A DNA stretch of 64,000 nucleotides from Klebsiella oxytoca. GTDB taxonomy: Bacteria; Pseudomonadota; Gammaproteobacteria; Enterobacterales; Enterobacteriaceae. Where the stretch lies: the NCBI RefSeq assembly GCF_009707385.1, contig NZ_CP046115.1, positions 2,480,001 through 2,544,000 on the forward strand, in the 5' to 3' direction. The position numbers and the translations under genes were made by a program. Shown here one piece after another: positions 50,623 to 59,188 of this stretch. The notes under the pieces are model-generated. The model saw nothing but the letters and a program-made list of their open reading frames with translations, made no database searches and was not told the origin of the DNA. How positions within the stretch are numbered: the first letter of the stretch is position 1; the number at the start of each line of letters is the position of its first letter.

Positions 50623-51411
50623 GTGGAAGCTTTCATTCTCAGCGAAGTGGAACAGGGCGTGATGACGATTACCCTTAATCGCCCGGACCGTCTGAACAGT
50701 TTTAATGACCAGATGCACCAGCAGCTGGCGGAGTGCCTGAAACAGGCCGAACGTGATGACAGCGTCCGCTGTTTACTGGTGACCGGCGCGGGGCGCGGCT
50801 TTTGTGCCGGGCAGGATTTAAATGACCGCAACGTCGATCCCAGCGGTCCGGCGCCGGATCTTGGGCTATCGGTAGAGCGCTTCTATAACCCGCTGGTACG
50901 TCGCCTGGCGGCGCTGCCGAAACCGGTGATTTGCGCGGTGAACGGCGTCGCGGCGGGCGCGGGCGCTACGCTGGCGATGGGCTGCGATATTGTGCTGGCG
51001 GCGCGTTCGGCGAAGTTCGTTATGGCGTTCAGCAAGCTCGGTCTGGTGCCGGACTGCGGCGGCAGCTGGTTTCTGCCGCGGGTAGCGGGACGCGCCAGGG
51101 CGATGGGGCTGGCGCTGCTGGGCGATAGCCTGAGCGCAGAGCAGGCGGCGCAGTGGGGAATGATCTGGCAGGTCGTGGACGATGCCGAGCTGAAAGACAC
51201 CAGCCTGACGCTGGCGCGCCACCTGGCCACCCAGCCGACCTATGGCCTGGGGCTGATTAAAAAAGCGCTGCAGCTTGCGGAAACCCAGACTCTCGATCGG
51301 CAGCTGGATCTGGAGCGCGACTATCAACGCCTTGCCGGACGTAGCGCAGATTACCGCGAAGGCGTCAGCGCTTTCCTGGCGAAACGTCCACCTCAATTCA
51401 GCGGGAAATAG
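50623..51411 (+). CDS. paaG: PaaG, 1,2-epoxyphenylacetyl-CoA isomerase
   Basis: 262 residues initiating at GTG 50623. Crotonase fold with GAGRGFCAGQDLNDRNVDPS and VNGVAAGAGATLAMGCDIVL for the oxyanion hole, and SKLGLVPDCGGSWFLPRVAG, where the conserved aspartate of the isomerase subgroup appears. It converts the ring epoxide to oxepin-CoA and also shifts the double bond in a later step. Tight spacing to paaF and paaH. Confidence 0.96.
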   Translation: MEAFILSEVEQGVMTITLNRPDRLNSFNDQMHQQLAECLKQAERDDSVRCLLVTGAGRGFCAGQDLNDRNVDPSGPAPDLGLSVERFYNPLVRRLAALPKPVICAVNGVAAGAGATLAMGCDIVLAARSAKFVMAFSKLGLVPDCGGSWFLPRVAGRARAMGLALLGDSLSAEQAAQWGMIWQVVDDAELKDTSLTLARHLATQPTYGLGLIKKALQLAETQTLDRQLDLERDYQRLAGRSADYREGVSAFLAKRPPQFSGK

Positions 51412-51414
51412 CCG

Positions 51415-52848
51415 ATGAGCAAAACCTTACCCACCGTAGCGGTAATAGGCAGCGGCACCATGGGCGCCGGGATTGCTGAAGTAGCCGCCGCCGCCGGGCA
51501 TCCGGTACTGATTTACGACATTGCCCCCCAGGCGGTGGCGCGCGCCATCGACGGGATTCGTCAGCGGCTGGCTTCTCGGGTGAGCCGCGGCAAGCTGACG
51601 GCCGAACAGTCCGGGGCGCTGCTGGCGCGCCTGGCGCCGGCGGAGGTGCTGAGCGATTTAGCCGAAGCTCAGCTGGTTATTGAAGCGGCTTCCGAACGTC
51701 TGGACGTTAAAAAAGCGTTGTTCAAACAGCTGGCGGAGATGTGTTCCCCGTCGGCGCTGCTGACCAGCAATACTTCATCGATCTCCATTACCGCCATCGC
51801 CGCCGAGGTAAAACATCCTGAACGAGTCGCCGGGCTGCACTTTTTTAACCCGGCTCCGGTGATGAAGCTGGTGGAAGTGGTCAGCGGCCTCGCCACCTCG
51901 GCGGAAGTGGTTGAACAGCTCTGCCTGTGGGTAAGCGCCTGGGGAAAGCAGCCGGTTCGCTGTCGCTCGACGCCCGGCTTTATCGTCAACCGCGTGGCGC
52001 GCCCTTATTACGCCGAAGCGTGGCGAGCGCTGGAGGATCAGGTTGCGGCGCCGGAGGTGATTGACGCCGCCCTGCGCGACGGCGGTGGTTTTCCAATGGG
52101 CCCGCTGGCGCTGACCGATCTGATTGGTCAGGACATTAACTTTGCGGTGACCTGTTCGGTATTTAACGCCTGCTGGCAGGATCGTCGCTACCTGCCGTCC
52201 CTGCTGCAGCAGGAGCTGGCGTTGGCCGGTCGGCTGGGGAAAAAGAGCGGGCAGGGGGTCTATCGCTGGCCCGTTGAATCGCCGCCGCAGTTAACGTTAG
52301 CCAGCGTGGCGCCGGAGCGGGCGGCGAAAATCACTAAACGTGACGTTGTCACCGAGCTGGATGAAGTCCTGCTGCTGGAAACCACCGGTGAAACCGCGCT
52401 GGCCCTGAGCTTGCAGCACCGCCGTCCGGTCGTGGTGTATGACCACAGCGCGGGGGATACGGTGGTTATTGCTGGCGCCGTGACCACCCCGCAGTCGGCC
52501 ATCGACAAAGCCGTTTACCACTTTCAGCAGCAGGGCAAAAAAGTGCTGCAGATCGCTGACTATCCCGGCCTGCTGGTGTGGCGCACAGTGGCGATGCTGG
52601 TGAACGAAGCGCTGGACGCGCTGCAAAAAGGCGTCGCCAGCGCGGAGGATATCGATACCGCGATGCGTCTGGGGGTTAACTATCCGCGTGGGCCGCTGGC
52701 GTGGGGAGAATCACTTGGCTGGGGGCGCGTTCTGCGCCTGCTGGAAAATCTGCAACAACATTACGGCGAAGAGCGCTATCGCCCCTGTTCACTGCTGCGC
52801 CAGAAGGCGTTGATGGAGAAGCACCATGAGCAATGTGGCCTGGCGTAA
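51415..52848 (+). CDS. paaH: PaaH, 3-hydroxyadipyl-CoA dehydrogenase
   Basis: 477 residues. An NAD-binding Rossmann domain (AVIGSGTMGAGIAEVAAAAG near the N terminus), then the 3-hydroxyacyl-CoA dehydrogenase region with LTSNTSSISITAIAAEVKHP, GLHFFNPAPVMKLVEVVSG with the catalytic His, and PGFIVNRVARPYYAEAWR. A second C-terminal HAD domain ends the chain (GVNYPRGPLAWGESLGWGRV). It oxidises 3-hydroxyadipyl-CoA to 3-oxoadipyl-CoA. paaI starts within its last 23 bases. Confidence 0.96.
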   Translation: MSKTLPTVAVIGSGTMGAGIAEVAAAAGHPVLIYDIAPQAVARAIDGIRQRLASRVSRGKLTAEQSGALLARLAPAEVLSDLAEAQLVIEAASERLDVKKALFKQLAEMCSPSALLTSNTSSISITAIAAEVKHPERVAGLHFFNPAPVMKLVEVVSGLATSAEVVEQLCLWVSAWGKQPVRCRSTPGFIVNRVARPYYAEAWRALEDQVAAPEVIDAALRDGGGFPMGPLALTDLIGQDINFAVTCSVFNACWQDRRYLPSLLQQELALAGRLGKKSGQGVYRWPVESPPQLTLASVAPERAAKITKRDVVTELDEVLLLETTGETALALSLQHRRPVVVYDHSAGDTVVIAGAVTTPQSAIDKAVYHFQQQGKKVLQIADYPGLLVWRTVAMLVNEALDALQKGVASAEDIDTAMRLGVNYPRGPLAWGESLGWGRVLRLLENLQQHYGEERYRPCSLLRQKALMEKHHEQCGLA

Positions 52849-53248
52849 CGCCCGCGCAATGTATGAGCGTGATACCTGCGCGAAAGCGCTGGGGATTGAG
52901 ATTATCGAGATGGACGAAGGCTATGCGCAGATGGGCATGACGGTGTCACCAAACATGCTTAATGGTCACCAGACCTGCCACGGCGGGCAGCTCTTTTCGC
53001 TGGCCGACACCGCATTCGCCTATGCCTGTAACAGCCAGGGGCTGGCGGCGGTGGCCTCGGCGGCGAGTATCGACTTTCTGCGCCCGTCGTTTCTTGGCGA
53101 TCGGCTGACCGCCACGGCCCGGGTCAAACAGCAGGGCAAGCTGACCGGCGTCTATGACATCGAAATTGTTAACCAACAGCAAAAAATTGTGGCTCTGTTC
53201 CGCGGCAAATCGCACCGCGTCGGCGGCACCATTACAGGAGAACTCTGA
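52826..53248 (+). CDS. paaI: PaaI, hotdog-fold acyl-CoA thioesterase
   Basis: 140 residues. Hotdog thioesterase with MLNGHQTCHGGQLFSLADTA containing the catalytic Asp/Asn region, and SAASIDFLRPSFLGDRLTAT. It hydrolyses ring-hydroxylated or dead-end phenylacetyl-CoA thioesters to free CoA. The gene overlaps the end of paaH by 23 bp and shares one base with the paaJ start (TGATG). Confidence 0.95.
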   Translation: MSNVAWRNARAMYERDTCAKALGIEIIEMDEGYAQMGMTVSPNMLNGHQTCHGGQLFSLADTAFAYACNSQGLAAVASAASIDFLRPSFLGDRLTATARVKQQGKLTGVYDIEIVNQQQKIVALFRGKSHRVGGTITGEL

Positions 53249-54453
53249 TGCGCGACGCCTTTATTTGTGACGGGATCCGTACGCCGATTGGCCGCTACGG
53301 CGGAGCGCTGGCCAGCGTACGCGCTGACGATCTGGCCGCCATTCCGCTGCGCGAGCTGCTGAGCCGTAACCCTGAATTCGACCCGGCATCGATTGATGAT
53401 GTGCTTCTGGGCTGCGCTAACCAGGCGGGGGAAGACAACCGTAACGTCGCCCATATGGCGACGCTGCTGGCAGGCTATCCGCATAGCGTACCCGGTACTA
53501 CTATCAACCGCCTGTGCGGCTCGGGACTGGACGCTATCGGCTTCGCCGCCCGCGCCATCAAGGCCGGAGAGGCGGATTTGATGATCGCCGGTGGCGTCGA
53601 ATCTATGTCCCGTGCGCCGTTTGTGATGGGGAAAGCCAGCGCGCCCTGGCAGCGCCAGGCCGAGCTGTTCGATACCACCATTGGCTGGCGTTTTGTGAAC
53701 CCGCTCATGCAGCAGCAATTTGGCACTGACAGCATGCCGGAAACGGCGGAGAATGTAGCTGAATTGTTAAATATAAGTCGCGCCGATCAGGATGCTTTTG
53801 CTTATCGCAGCCAGCAGCGCACGGCTAAGGCCCAGCGCGACGGCATTCTGGCGCAGGAGATTGTGCCGGTACAGATTAATGGCAAAAAAGGGGCGGTCAG
53901 TATCGTTTCTGACGACGAACATCCCCGCCCGGAGACCACGCTTGAACAGCTGGCGCAGCTTAAAGCGCCGTTCCGTAAAGGCGGCGTGATCACTGCGGGA
54001 AACGCCTCCGGCGTTAATGACGGCGCCGCGGCGCTGATTATCGCCAGTTCGCAGCAGGCCATTGCCCAGGGACTGACGCCGCGGGCGCGTATTGTGGCAA
54101 TGGCGACGGCGGGCGTTGAACCTAAGTTGATGGGGCTTGGACCGGTACCGGCGGTACGTAAAGTGCTGGAGCGCGCCGGATTAAGCATTAACGATATGGA
54201 TCTTATTGAGCTGAATGAGGCTTTCGCCGCCCAGGCGCTGGGCGTGATCAGGCAGCTGGGGCTGGCGGACGACGCCCCGCATATCAACCCCAACGGCGGC
54301 GCCATCGCTTTAGGCCACCCGCTGGGAATGAGCGGCGCGCGGCTGGCTCTGAGCGCCAGCCTGGAGCTGCAGCGCCGCAACGGGCGCTATGCGCTGTGTA
54401 CGATGTGTATTGGCGTGGGTCAGGGCATTGCCATGATCCTTGAGCGAGTGTGA
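53248..54453 (+). CDS. paaJ: PaaJ, 3-oxoadipyl-CoA / 3-oxo-5,6-dehydrosuberyl-CoA thiolase
   Basis: 401 residues, thiolase superfamily. Nucleophilic cysteine in GTTINRLCGSGLDAIGFAAR, then GGVESMSRAPFVMGKASAPW, NEAFAAQALGVIRQLGL, the histidine in NPNGGAIALGHPLGMSGAR and the second cysteine in RYALCTMCIGVGQGIAMIL. It cleaves twice: the dehydrosuberyl-CoA intermediate and 3-oxoadipyl-CoA, giving acetyl-CoA and succinyl-CoA. Confidence 0.97.
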   Translation: MRDAFICDGIRTPIGRYGGALASVRADDLAAIPLRELLSRNPEFDPASIDDVLLGCANQAGEDNRNVAHMATLLAGYPHSVPGTTINRLCGSGLDAIGFAARAIKAGEADLMIAGGVESMSRAPFVMGKASAPWQRQAELFDTTIGWRFVNPLMQQQFGTDSMPETAENVAELLNISRADQDAFAYRSQQRTAKAQRDGILAQEIVPVQINGKKGAVSIVSDDEHPRPETTLEQLAQLKAPFRKGGVITAGNASGVNDGAAALIIASSQQAIAQGLTPRARIVAMATAGVEPKLMGLGPVPAVRKVLERAGLSINDMDLIELNEAFAAQALGVIRQLGLADDAPHINPNGGAIALGHPLGMSGARLALSASLELQRRNGRYALCTMCIGVGQGIAMILERV

Positions 54454-54481
54454 GCAAATCTACCTGCGAGTACCCTACAAA

Positions 54482-55798
54482 ATGACAACGATAACTCAAT
54501 TAGACCCGATTGAAAGCGCATCGCGCGACGAGCTACAGGCTCTGCAGACCCAGCGTTTGAAGTGGACCCTGAAGCATGCGTACGAGAACGTGCCGATGTA
54601 TCGCCGCAAATTCGACGCGGCCGGCGTTCACCCTGACGATTTTCACGAACTGAGCGATCTGAGCAAGTTTCCCTGCACCACTAAGCAGGATCTGCGCGAT
54701 AACTATCCGTTTGATACATTCGCGGTGCCGATGGAGCAGGTGGTGCGCATCCACGCGTCGTCGGGCACTACCGGCAAGCCGACGGTGGTGGGCTATACGC
54801 AAAACGATATTGATAACTGGGCCAATATTGTCGCACGCTCCCTGCGTGCGGCGGGCGGTACGGCGAAAGACAAAATTCATGTTGCCTACGGATATGGCCT
54901 GTTTACCGGCGGTCTCGGCGCGCACTACGGCGCGGAGCGTTTAGGGGCGACGGTCATTCCGATGTCCGGCGGACAGACGGAAAAACAGGCTCAGCTGATC
55001 CGCGATTTTAAGCCGGATATGATTATGGTGACGCCTTCCTACTGCCTGAACCTGATTGAGGAGCTGGAGCGTCAGATGGGCGGCGACGCCAGCGGCTGTT
55101 CCCTGCGGGTGGGGGTATTCGGCGCAGAACCGTGGACCCACGCGATGCGCACGGAGATCGAAAGTCGCCTGGGCATTTCGGCGCTGGATATTTACGGTTT
55201 ATCAGAGGTGATGGGGCCGGGGGTGGCGATGGAGTGCCTGGAAACCGCCGACGGTCCGACTATCTGGGAAGACCACTTTTATCCTGAAGTGGTGAACCCG
55301 GACAACGGCACGCCGCTGGCGGACGGCGAACACGGCGAGCTGCTGTTTACCACCCTGACCAAGGAAGCGCTGCCGGTGATCCGCTACCGCACTCGCGACC
55401 TTACCCGCCTGCTGCCGGGCACCGCCCGCACGATGCGCCGGATGGATCGCATCAGCGGACGCAGTGACGATATGCTGATTATCCGCGGCGTCAACGTCTT
55501 CCCGTCGCAGCTGGAGGAGGAGATCCTCAAGTTCGAGCATCTGGCGCCTCACTACCAGCTGGAAGTGAACCGCCGGGGCCATCTTGATTCGCTTTCGGTG
55601 CGTGTGGAGCTCAAAGAGAGCGGCCTGGCGCTAAATCACGATCAGCGTTGTGAGATTTGCCATCAGCTGCGCCACCGGATCAAGTCAATGGTCGGGATCT
55701 CGACCGATATCAGCATCGTCAACTGCGGCAGTATTCCGCGTTCCGAGGGCAAGGCCTGCCGCGTGTTTGACCTGCGTAAAATTGCCGCCAACGGATAA
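54482..55798 (+). CDS. paaK: PaaK, phenylacetate-CoA ligase
   Basis: 438 residues from MTTITQLDPIESASRDELQA, matching the E. coli N terminus; the frame is open back to 54440, overlapping paaJ. ANL-superfamily adenylate-forming enzyme: P-loop RIHASSGTTGKPTVVGYTQN, YGYGLFTGGLGAHYGAERLG, the aromatic GAEPWTHAM region, DIYGLSEVMGPGVAMECLE, and TRDLTRLLPGTARTMRRMDR before the hinge. It activates phenylacetate with ATP and CoA and thus makes the PaaX inducer. Last gene of the long operon. Confidence 0.97.
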   Translation: MTTITQLDPIESASRDELQALQTQRLKWTLKHAYENVPMYRRKFDAAGVHPDDFHELSDLSKFPCTTKQDLRDNYPFDTFAVPMEQVVRIHASSGTTGKPTVVGYTQNDIDNWANIVARSLRAAGGTAKDKIHVAYGYGLFTGGLGAHYGAERLGATVIPMSGGQTEKQAQLIRDFKPDMIMVTPSYCLNLIEELERQMGGDASGCSLRVGVFGAEPWTHAMRTEIESRLGISALDIYGLSEVMGPGVAMECLETADGPTIWEDHFYPEVVNPDNGTPLADGEHGELLFTTLTKEALPVIRYRTRDLTRLLPGTARTMRRMDRISGRSDDMLIIRGVNVFPSQLEEEILKFEHLAPHYQLEVNRRGHLDSLSVRVELKESGLALNHDQRCEICHQLRHRIKSMVGISTDISIVNCGSIPRSEGKACRVFDLRKIAANG

Positions 55799-55860
55799 CG
55801 TTTTCTCCCGGAGGCGGCGCATTGCGCCTGTCCGGGCTACACGACGACATAACTCCCGTG
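55799..55860. repeat. REP-like palindromic element after paaK
   Basis: CCGGAGGCGGCGCATTGCGCC followed by TGTCCGGGCTAC has the layout of an enterobacterial REP element and is placed directly after the paaK stop; it may stabilise the operon mRNA. Confidence 0.55.
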
Positions 55861-55871
55861 GCCCGGACAGT

Positions 55872-56285
55872 GGTAGCCCGGGTAAGGCGTTTACGCCGCG
55901 ACCCGAGGAGTGTGCCGGGATTGATGTATCAGCTCGGCCTCTTCCCGGCTCGCGCTGCGCTTAGCCGGGCTACATGTTCACCGCCGTCTGCGGGACGGTA
56001 GCCCGGCTAAGGCGGTTACGCCGCGACCCGAGGAGTGTGCCGGGATTGATGTATCAGCTCGGCCTCTTCCCGGCTCGCGCTGCGCTTAGCTGGGCTACGT
56101 GTTCACCGCCGTCTGCGGGCCGGTAGCCCGGCTAAGGCGTTTACGCCGCGACCCGGGGAGTGTGCCGGGATTGATGTATCAGCTCGGCCTCTTCCCGGCT
56201 CGCGCTGTGCTTAGCCGGGCTACATGTTCACCGTCGTCTGCGGGCCGGTAGCCCGGCTAAGGCGGTTACGCCGCAAGCCGGGGAA
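55872..56285. repeat. Tandem array of a 125 bp BIME-like unit (3.3 copies)
   Basis: The string GGTAGCCCGG starts at 55872, 55997, 56122 and 56247, exactly 125 bp apart. Three complete units and the first 39 bases of a fourth are nearly identical, with scattered substitutions (for example GGCGTTTACG versus GGCGGTTACG). Each unit holds two oppositely oriented REP-like palindromes, one around AAGGCG-TTACGCCGC and one around CTCGCGCTGCGCTTAGCCGGG, separated by GATTGATGTATCAGC. This is the layout of a bacterial interspersed mosaic element. It fills most of the paaK-paaX gap. Confidence 0.85.
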
Positions 56286-56349
56286 TCGGGACATTGGGTT
56301 GGCTAACCCGGATGGGGGCGCGGCACCGCCCGCGGAATTTCCTGTGCTA

Positions 56350-56387
56350 TGATTCAAAAAGGATAAAAATCACAACAGAATGAATCA
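56350..56387. promoter_or_regulatory. TGATTC-N26-GAATCA pair over the paaX start
   Basis: TGATTC at 56350-56355 and its reverse complement at 56382-56387 flank 26 bases including the probable leader of paaX. TGATTC is the core of the PaaX motif, so autoregulation of paaX is suggested (inference). Confidence 0.45.
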
Positions 56388-56388
56388 G

Positions 56389-57315
56389 ATGAGTAAACTC
56401 GATACCTTTATTCAACAGGCCGTAGAAGCGATGCCTGTCAGCGGCACTTCGTTAATTGCTTCCTTATACGGTGACTCCTTGCTGCAGCGCGGCGGAGAAG
56501 TGTGGCTCGGCAGCGTGGCGGCGCTGCTGGAAGGACTCGGATTCGGCGAAAGATTCGTCCGTACCGCGCTGTTCCGCCTGAATAAAGAAGAGTGGCTCGA
56601 TGTCGTGCGCATTGGTCGTCGCAGCTTTTACCGCCTCAGCGACAAAGGCCTGCGCCTGACCCGCCGGGCCGAGCACAAAATCTACCGCGCCAGCTCGCCG
56701 GAGTGGGATGGCACCTGGCTGCTGCTGCTGTCGGAGGGGCTGGAGAAAGGCACCCTGACAGAAGTCAAAAAGCAGCTGCTGTGGCAGGGGTTTGGCGCGC
56801 TGGCGCCGAGCCTGCTGGCTTCGCCGTCGCAAAAGCTGGCGGACGTGCAGTCTCTGCTGCACGAAGCGGGCGTGGCGGAGAACGTCATCTGTTTCGAAGC
56901 TCACTCTCCGCTGGCGCTCTCCCGGGCAGCGCTGCGCGCCCGGGTGGAAGAGTGCTGGCATCTTACCGAGCAGAACGCGATGTATGAAACATTTATTACC
57001 CTGTTTCGTCCGCTGCTGCCTTTGCTTCGCGACTGCGAGCCCGCGGAACTGACGCCTGAACGCAGTTTTCAAATCCAGCTGCTGCTGATTCACCTCTATC
57101 GGCGGGTCGTGCTCAAAGATCCGTTACTGCCCGAAGAGCTGCTGCCCGCGCACTGGGCCGGGCACACCGCCCGCCAGCTGTGCATCAATATTTATCAACG
57201 GGTCGCGCCCGGCGCGCTGGCTTTTGTCGGCGAGAAGGGCGAAAGCTCGGTGGGAGAACTTCCCGCGCCGGGGCCGCTCTATTTCCAGCGCTTTGGCGGG
57301 CTGCCGAGCGTATAA
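56389..57315 (+). CDS. paaX: PaaX, phenylacetyl-CoA-responsive repressor
   Basis: 308 residues from MSKLDTFIQQAVEAMPVSGT; I choose this ATG because E. coli PaaX begins MSKLDTFIQ, though an ATG three codons earlier (56380) exists. N-terminal winged helix (LEGLGFGERFVRTALFRLNK, IGRRSFYRLSDKGLRLTRRA), central ferredoxin-like part and the PaaX C-terminal domain (LCINIYQRVAPGALAFVGEK). The C terminus stops at RFGGLPSV, a few residues shorter than the E. coli protein as I recall it. It represses the paaZ and paaA promoters until phenylacetyl-CoA binds. Confidence 0.95.
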   Translation: MSKLDTFIQQAVEAMPVSGTSLIASLYGDSLLQRGGEVWLGSVAALLEGLGFGERFVRTALFRLNKEEWLDVVRIGRRSFYRLSDKGLRLTRRAEHKIYRASSPEWDGTWLLLLSEGLEKGTLTEVKKQLLWQGFGALAPSLLASPSQKLADVQSLLHEAGVAENVICFEAHSPLALSRAALRARVEECWHLTEQNAMYETFITLFRPLLPLLRDCEPAELTPERSFQIQLLLIHLYRRVVLKDPLLPEELLPAHWAGHTARQLCINIYQRVAPGALAFVGEKGESSVGELPAPGPLYFQRFGGLPSV

Positions 57316-57324
57316 GGAGGCACC

Positions 57325-57921
57325 ATGCCCATTTATCAGATTGACGGTATGACGCCGGTGGTACCGGACGAGAGCTACGTTCATCCCACCGCCGTGCTGA
57401 TTGGCGACGTGATCCTCGGCAAAAGGGTCTATGTCGGCCCTAATGCCAGCCTGCGCGGCGACTTTGGCCGCATCGTGGTGAAGGATGGGGCTAACATCCA
57501 GGATAACTGCGTAATGCACGGTTTTCCCGGCCAGGATACGGTGGTTGAAGAGGAGGGGCACATTGGCCACGGTGCGATTCTTCACGGCTGTATTATTGGC
57601 CGTAACGCGCTGGTGGGCATGAGCGCGGTGATTATTGACGGGGCCACCATCGGTGAGAACAGCATCGTCGGCGCATCGGCATTTGTAAAAGCCAACGCCG
57701 AAATGCCCGCCAACCATCTGATTGTCGGCAGCCCGGCGAAAGCTATTCGCAGCTTAAGCGAGCAGGAGATGGCCTGGAAGCAGCAGGGCACACGCGAGTA
57801 CCAGATGCTGGTGGAGCGCTGCAAGCAGACCCTTCATCAGGTGGAGCCGTTAAAAGAAGCAGAACCGGACAGAAAGCGGCTGGCGTTTGACGAGAATTTA
57901 CGTCCGAAGTCATCTTCCTGA
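57325..57921 (+). CDS. paaY: PaaY, hexapeptide-repeat thioesterase/carbonic-anhydrase-like protein
   Basis: 198 residues, left-handed beta-helix of the gamma-carbonic-anhydrase family: [40 protein letters not shown] and the metal-binding histidines in [16 protein letters not shown]. In E. coli PaaY shows thioesterase activity toward inhibitory ring-modified CoA esters and is linked to the paa pathway. AAGGAGG precedes its ATG; it follows paaX by nine bases and is probably co-transcribed. Confidence 0.95.
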   Translation: MPIYQIDGMTPVVPDESYVHPTAVLIGDVILGKRVYVGPNASLRGDFGRIVVKDGANIQDNCVMHGFPGQDTVVEEEGHIGHGAILHGCIIGRNALVGMSAVIIDGATIGENSIVGASAFVKANAEMPANHLIVGSPAKAIRSLSEQEMAWKQQGTREYQMLVERCKQTLHQVEPLKEAEPDRKRLAFDENLRPKSSS

Positions 57922-57933
57922 GGAGACAACGCT

Positions 57934-58341
57934 ATGGCCGAAAAATTATCCGCGCAGTGCCACTGTGGCGCGGTGGTATTTACCGTTGAACTCAGCGATG
58001 GTTTCAACACCGCTCGCCGCTGCAACTGTTCATATTGCCGGATGCGGGGGGCGGTTGCGGTCTCCGCGCCGCTTTCAGGAATCGATATCTTACGCGGACG
58101 GGAAAAGCTCACGGAGTATCGCTTTAATACCGGTCAAGCCGTGCACTTCTTCTGTTCAGTATGTGGGATCTACACTTTTCATCAGCGGCGTTCAAATCCG
58201 CAGCAGTATGGCGTGAATGTGGCGTGCATTGACGGCGTGTCGCCGTTCGATTTTTCCTGCTTAGAGGTTAACGACGGCGTGAATCATCCAACGGATGGAG
58301 GCGGCGGCGTAGTGGGGTATTTGCGCTACGAGAAAAAGTGA
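57934..58341 (+). CDS. GFA/CENP-V-family zinc protein
   Basis: 135 residues, preceded by GAGGAGA. The GFA fold's zinc cysteines appear as AQCHCGAVVF, RRCNCSYCRMRG and HFFCSVCGIYTFHQ. The name-giving member spontaneously binds glutathione and formaldehyde, but most family members have no known substrate. It begins 12 bases after paaY on the same strand, so it could be read with paaXY; I do not recall it there in E. coli K-12. Confidence 0.82.
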   Translation: MAEKLSAQCHCGAVVFTVELSDGFNTARRCNCSYCRMRGAVAVSAPLSGIDILRGREKLTEYRFNTGQAVHFFCSVCGIYTFHQRRSNPQQYGVNVACIDGVSPFDFSCLEVNDGVNHPTDGGGGVVGYLRYEKK

Positions 58342-58345
58342 GGTG

Positions 58346-58371
58346 TTCCTCCCGCCGCGAAGCGGGAGGAA
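58346..58371. terminator. Bidirectional terminator between GFA gene and azoR
   Basis: TTCCTCCCGC pairs perfectly with GCGGGAGGAA (10 bp) around CGCGAA, between two convergent stop codons. On the minus strand it is followed by AACACCTCACTTTTTC. Confidence 0.75.
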
Positions 58372-58378
58372 GCAAATC

Positions 58379-59041
<663 letters not shown>

Positions 59042-59188
59042 TTATTCACAATCATGCCACAGAGAAAGCGCAATAAATCGAACTCTGTATTCAGTTTTTT
59101 TGAACAAGGCACGAATTGTGCGGATGTGGTACTCTAGTGCAATACTTCACAAGAGATTTTTCCCGGCAGTGCACTGCCCGATAACGCT

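Noticed and set aside
55872..56285. CRISPR array
   Set aside because: The repeat unit is 125 bp, contiguous, with no unique spacers and no cas genes; it is a BIME-like tandem repeat.
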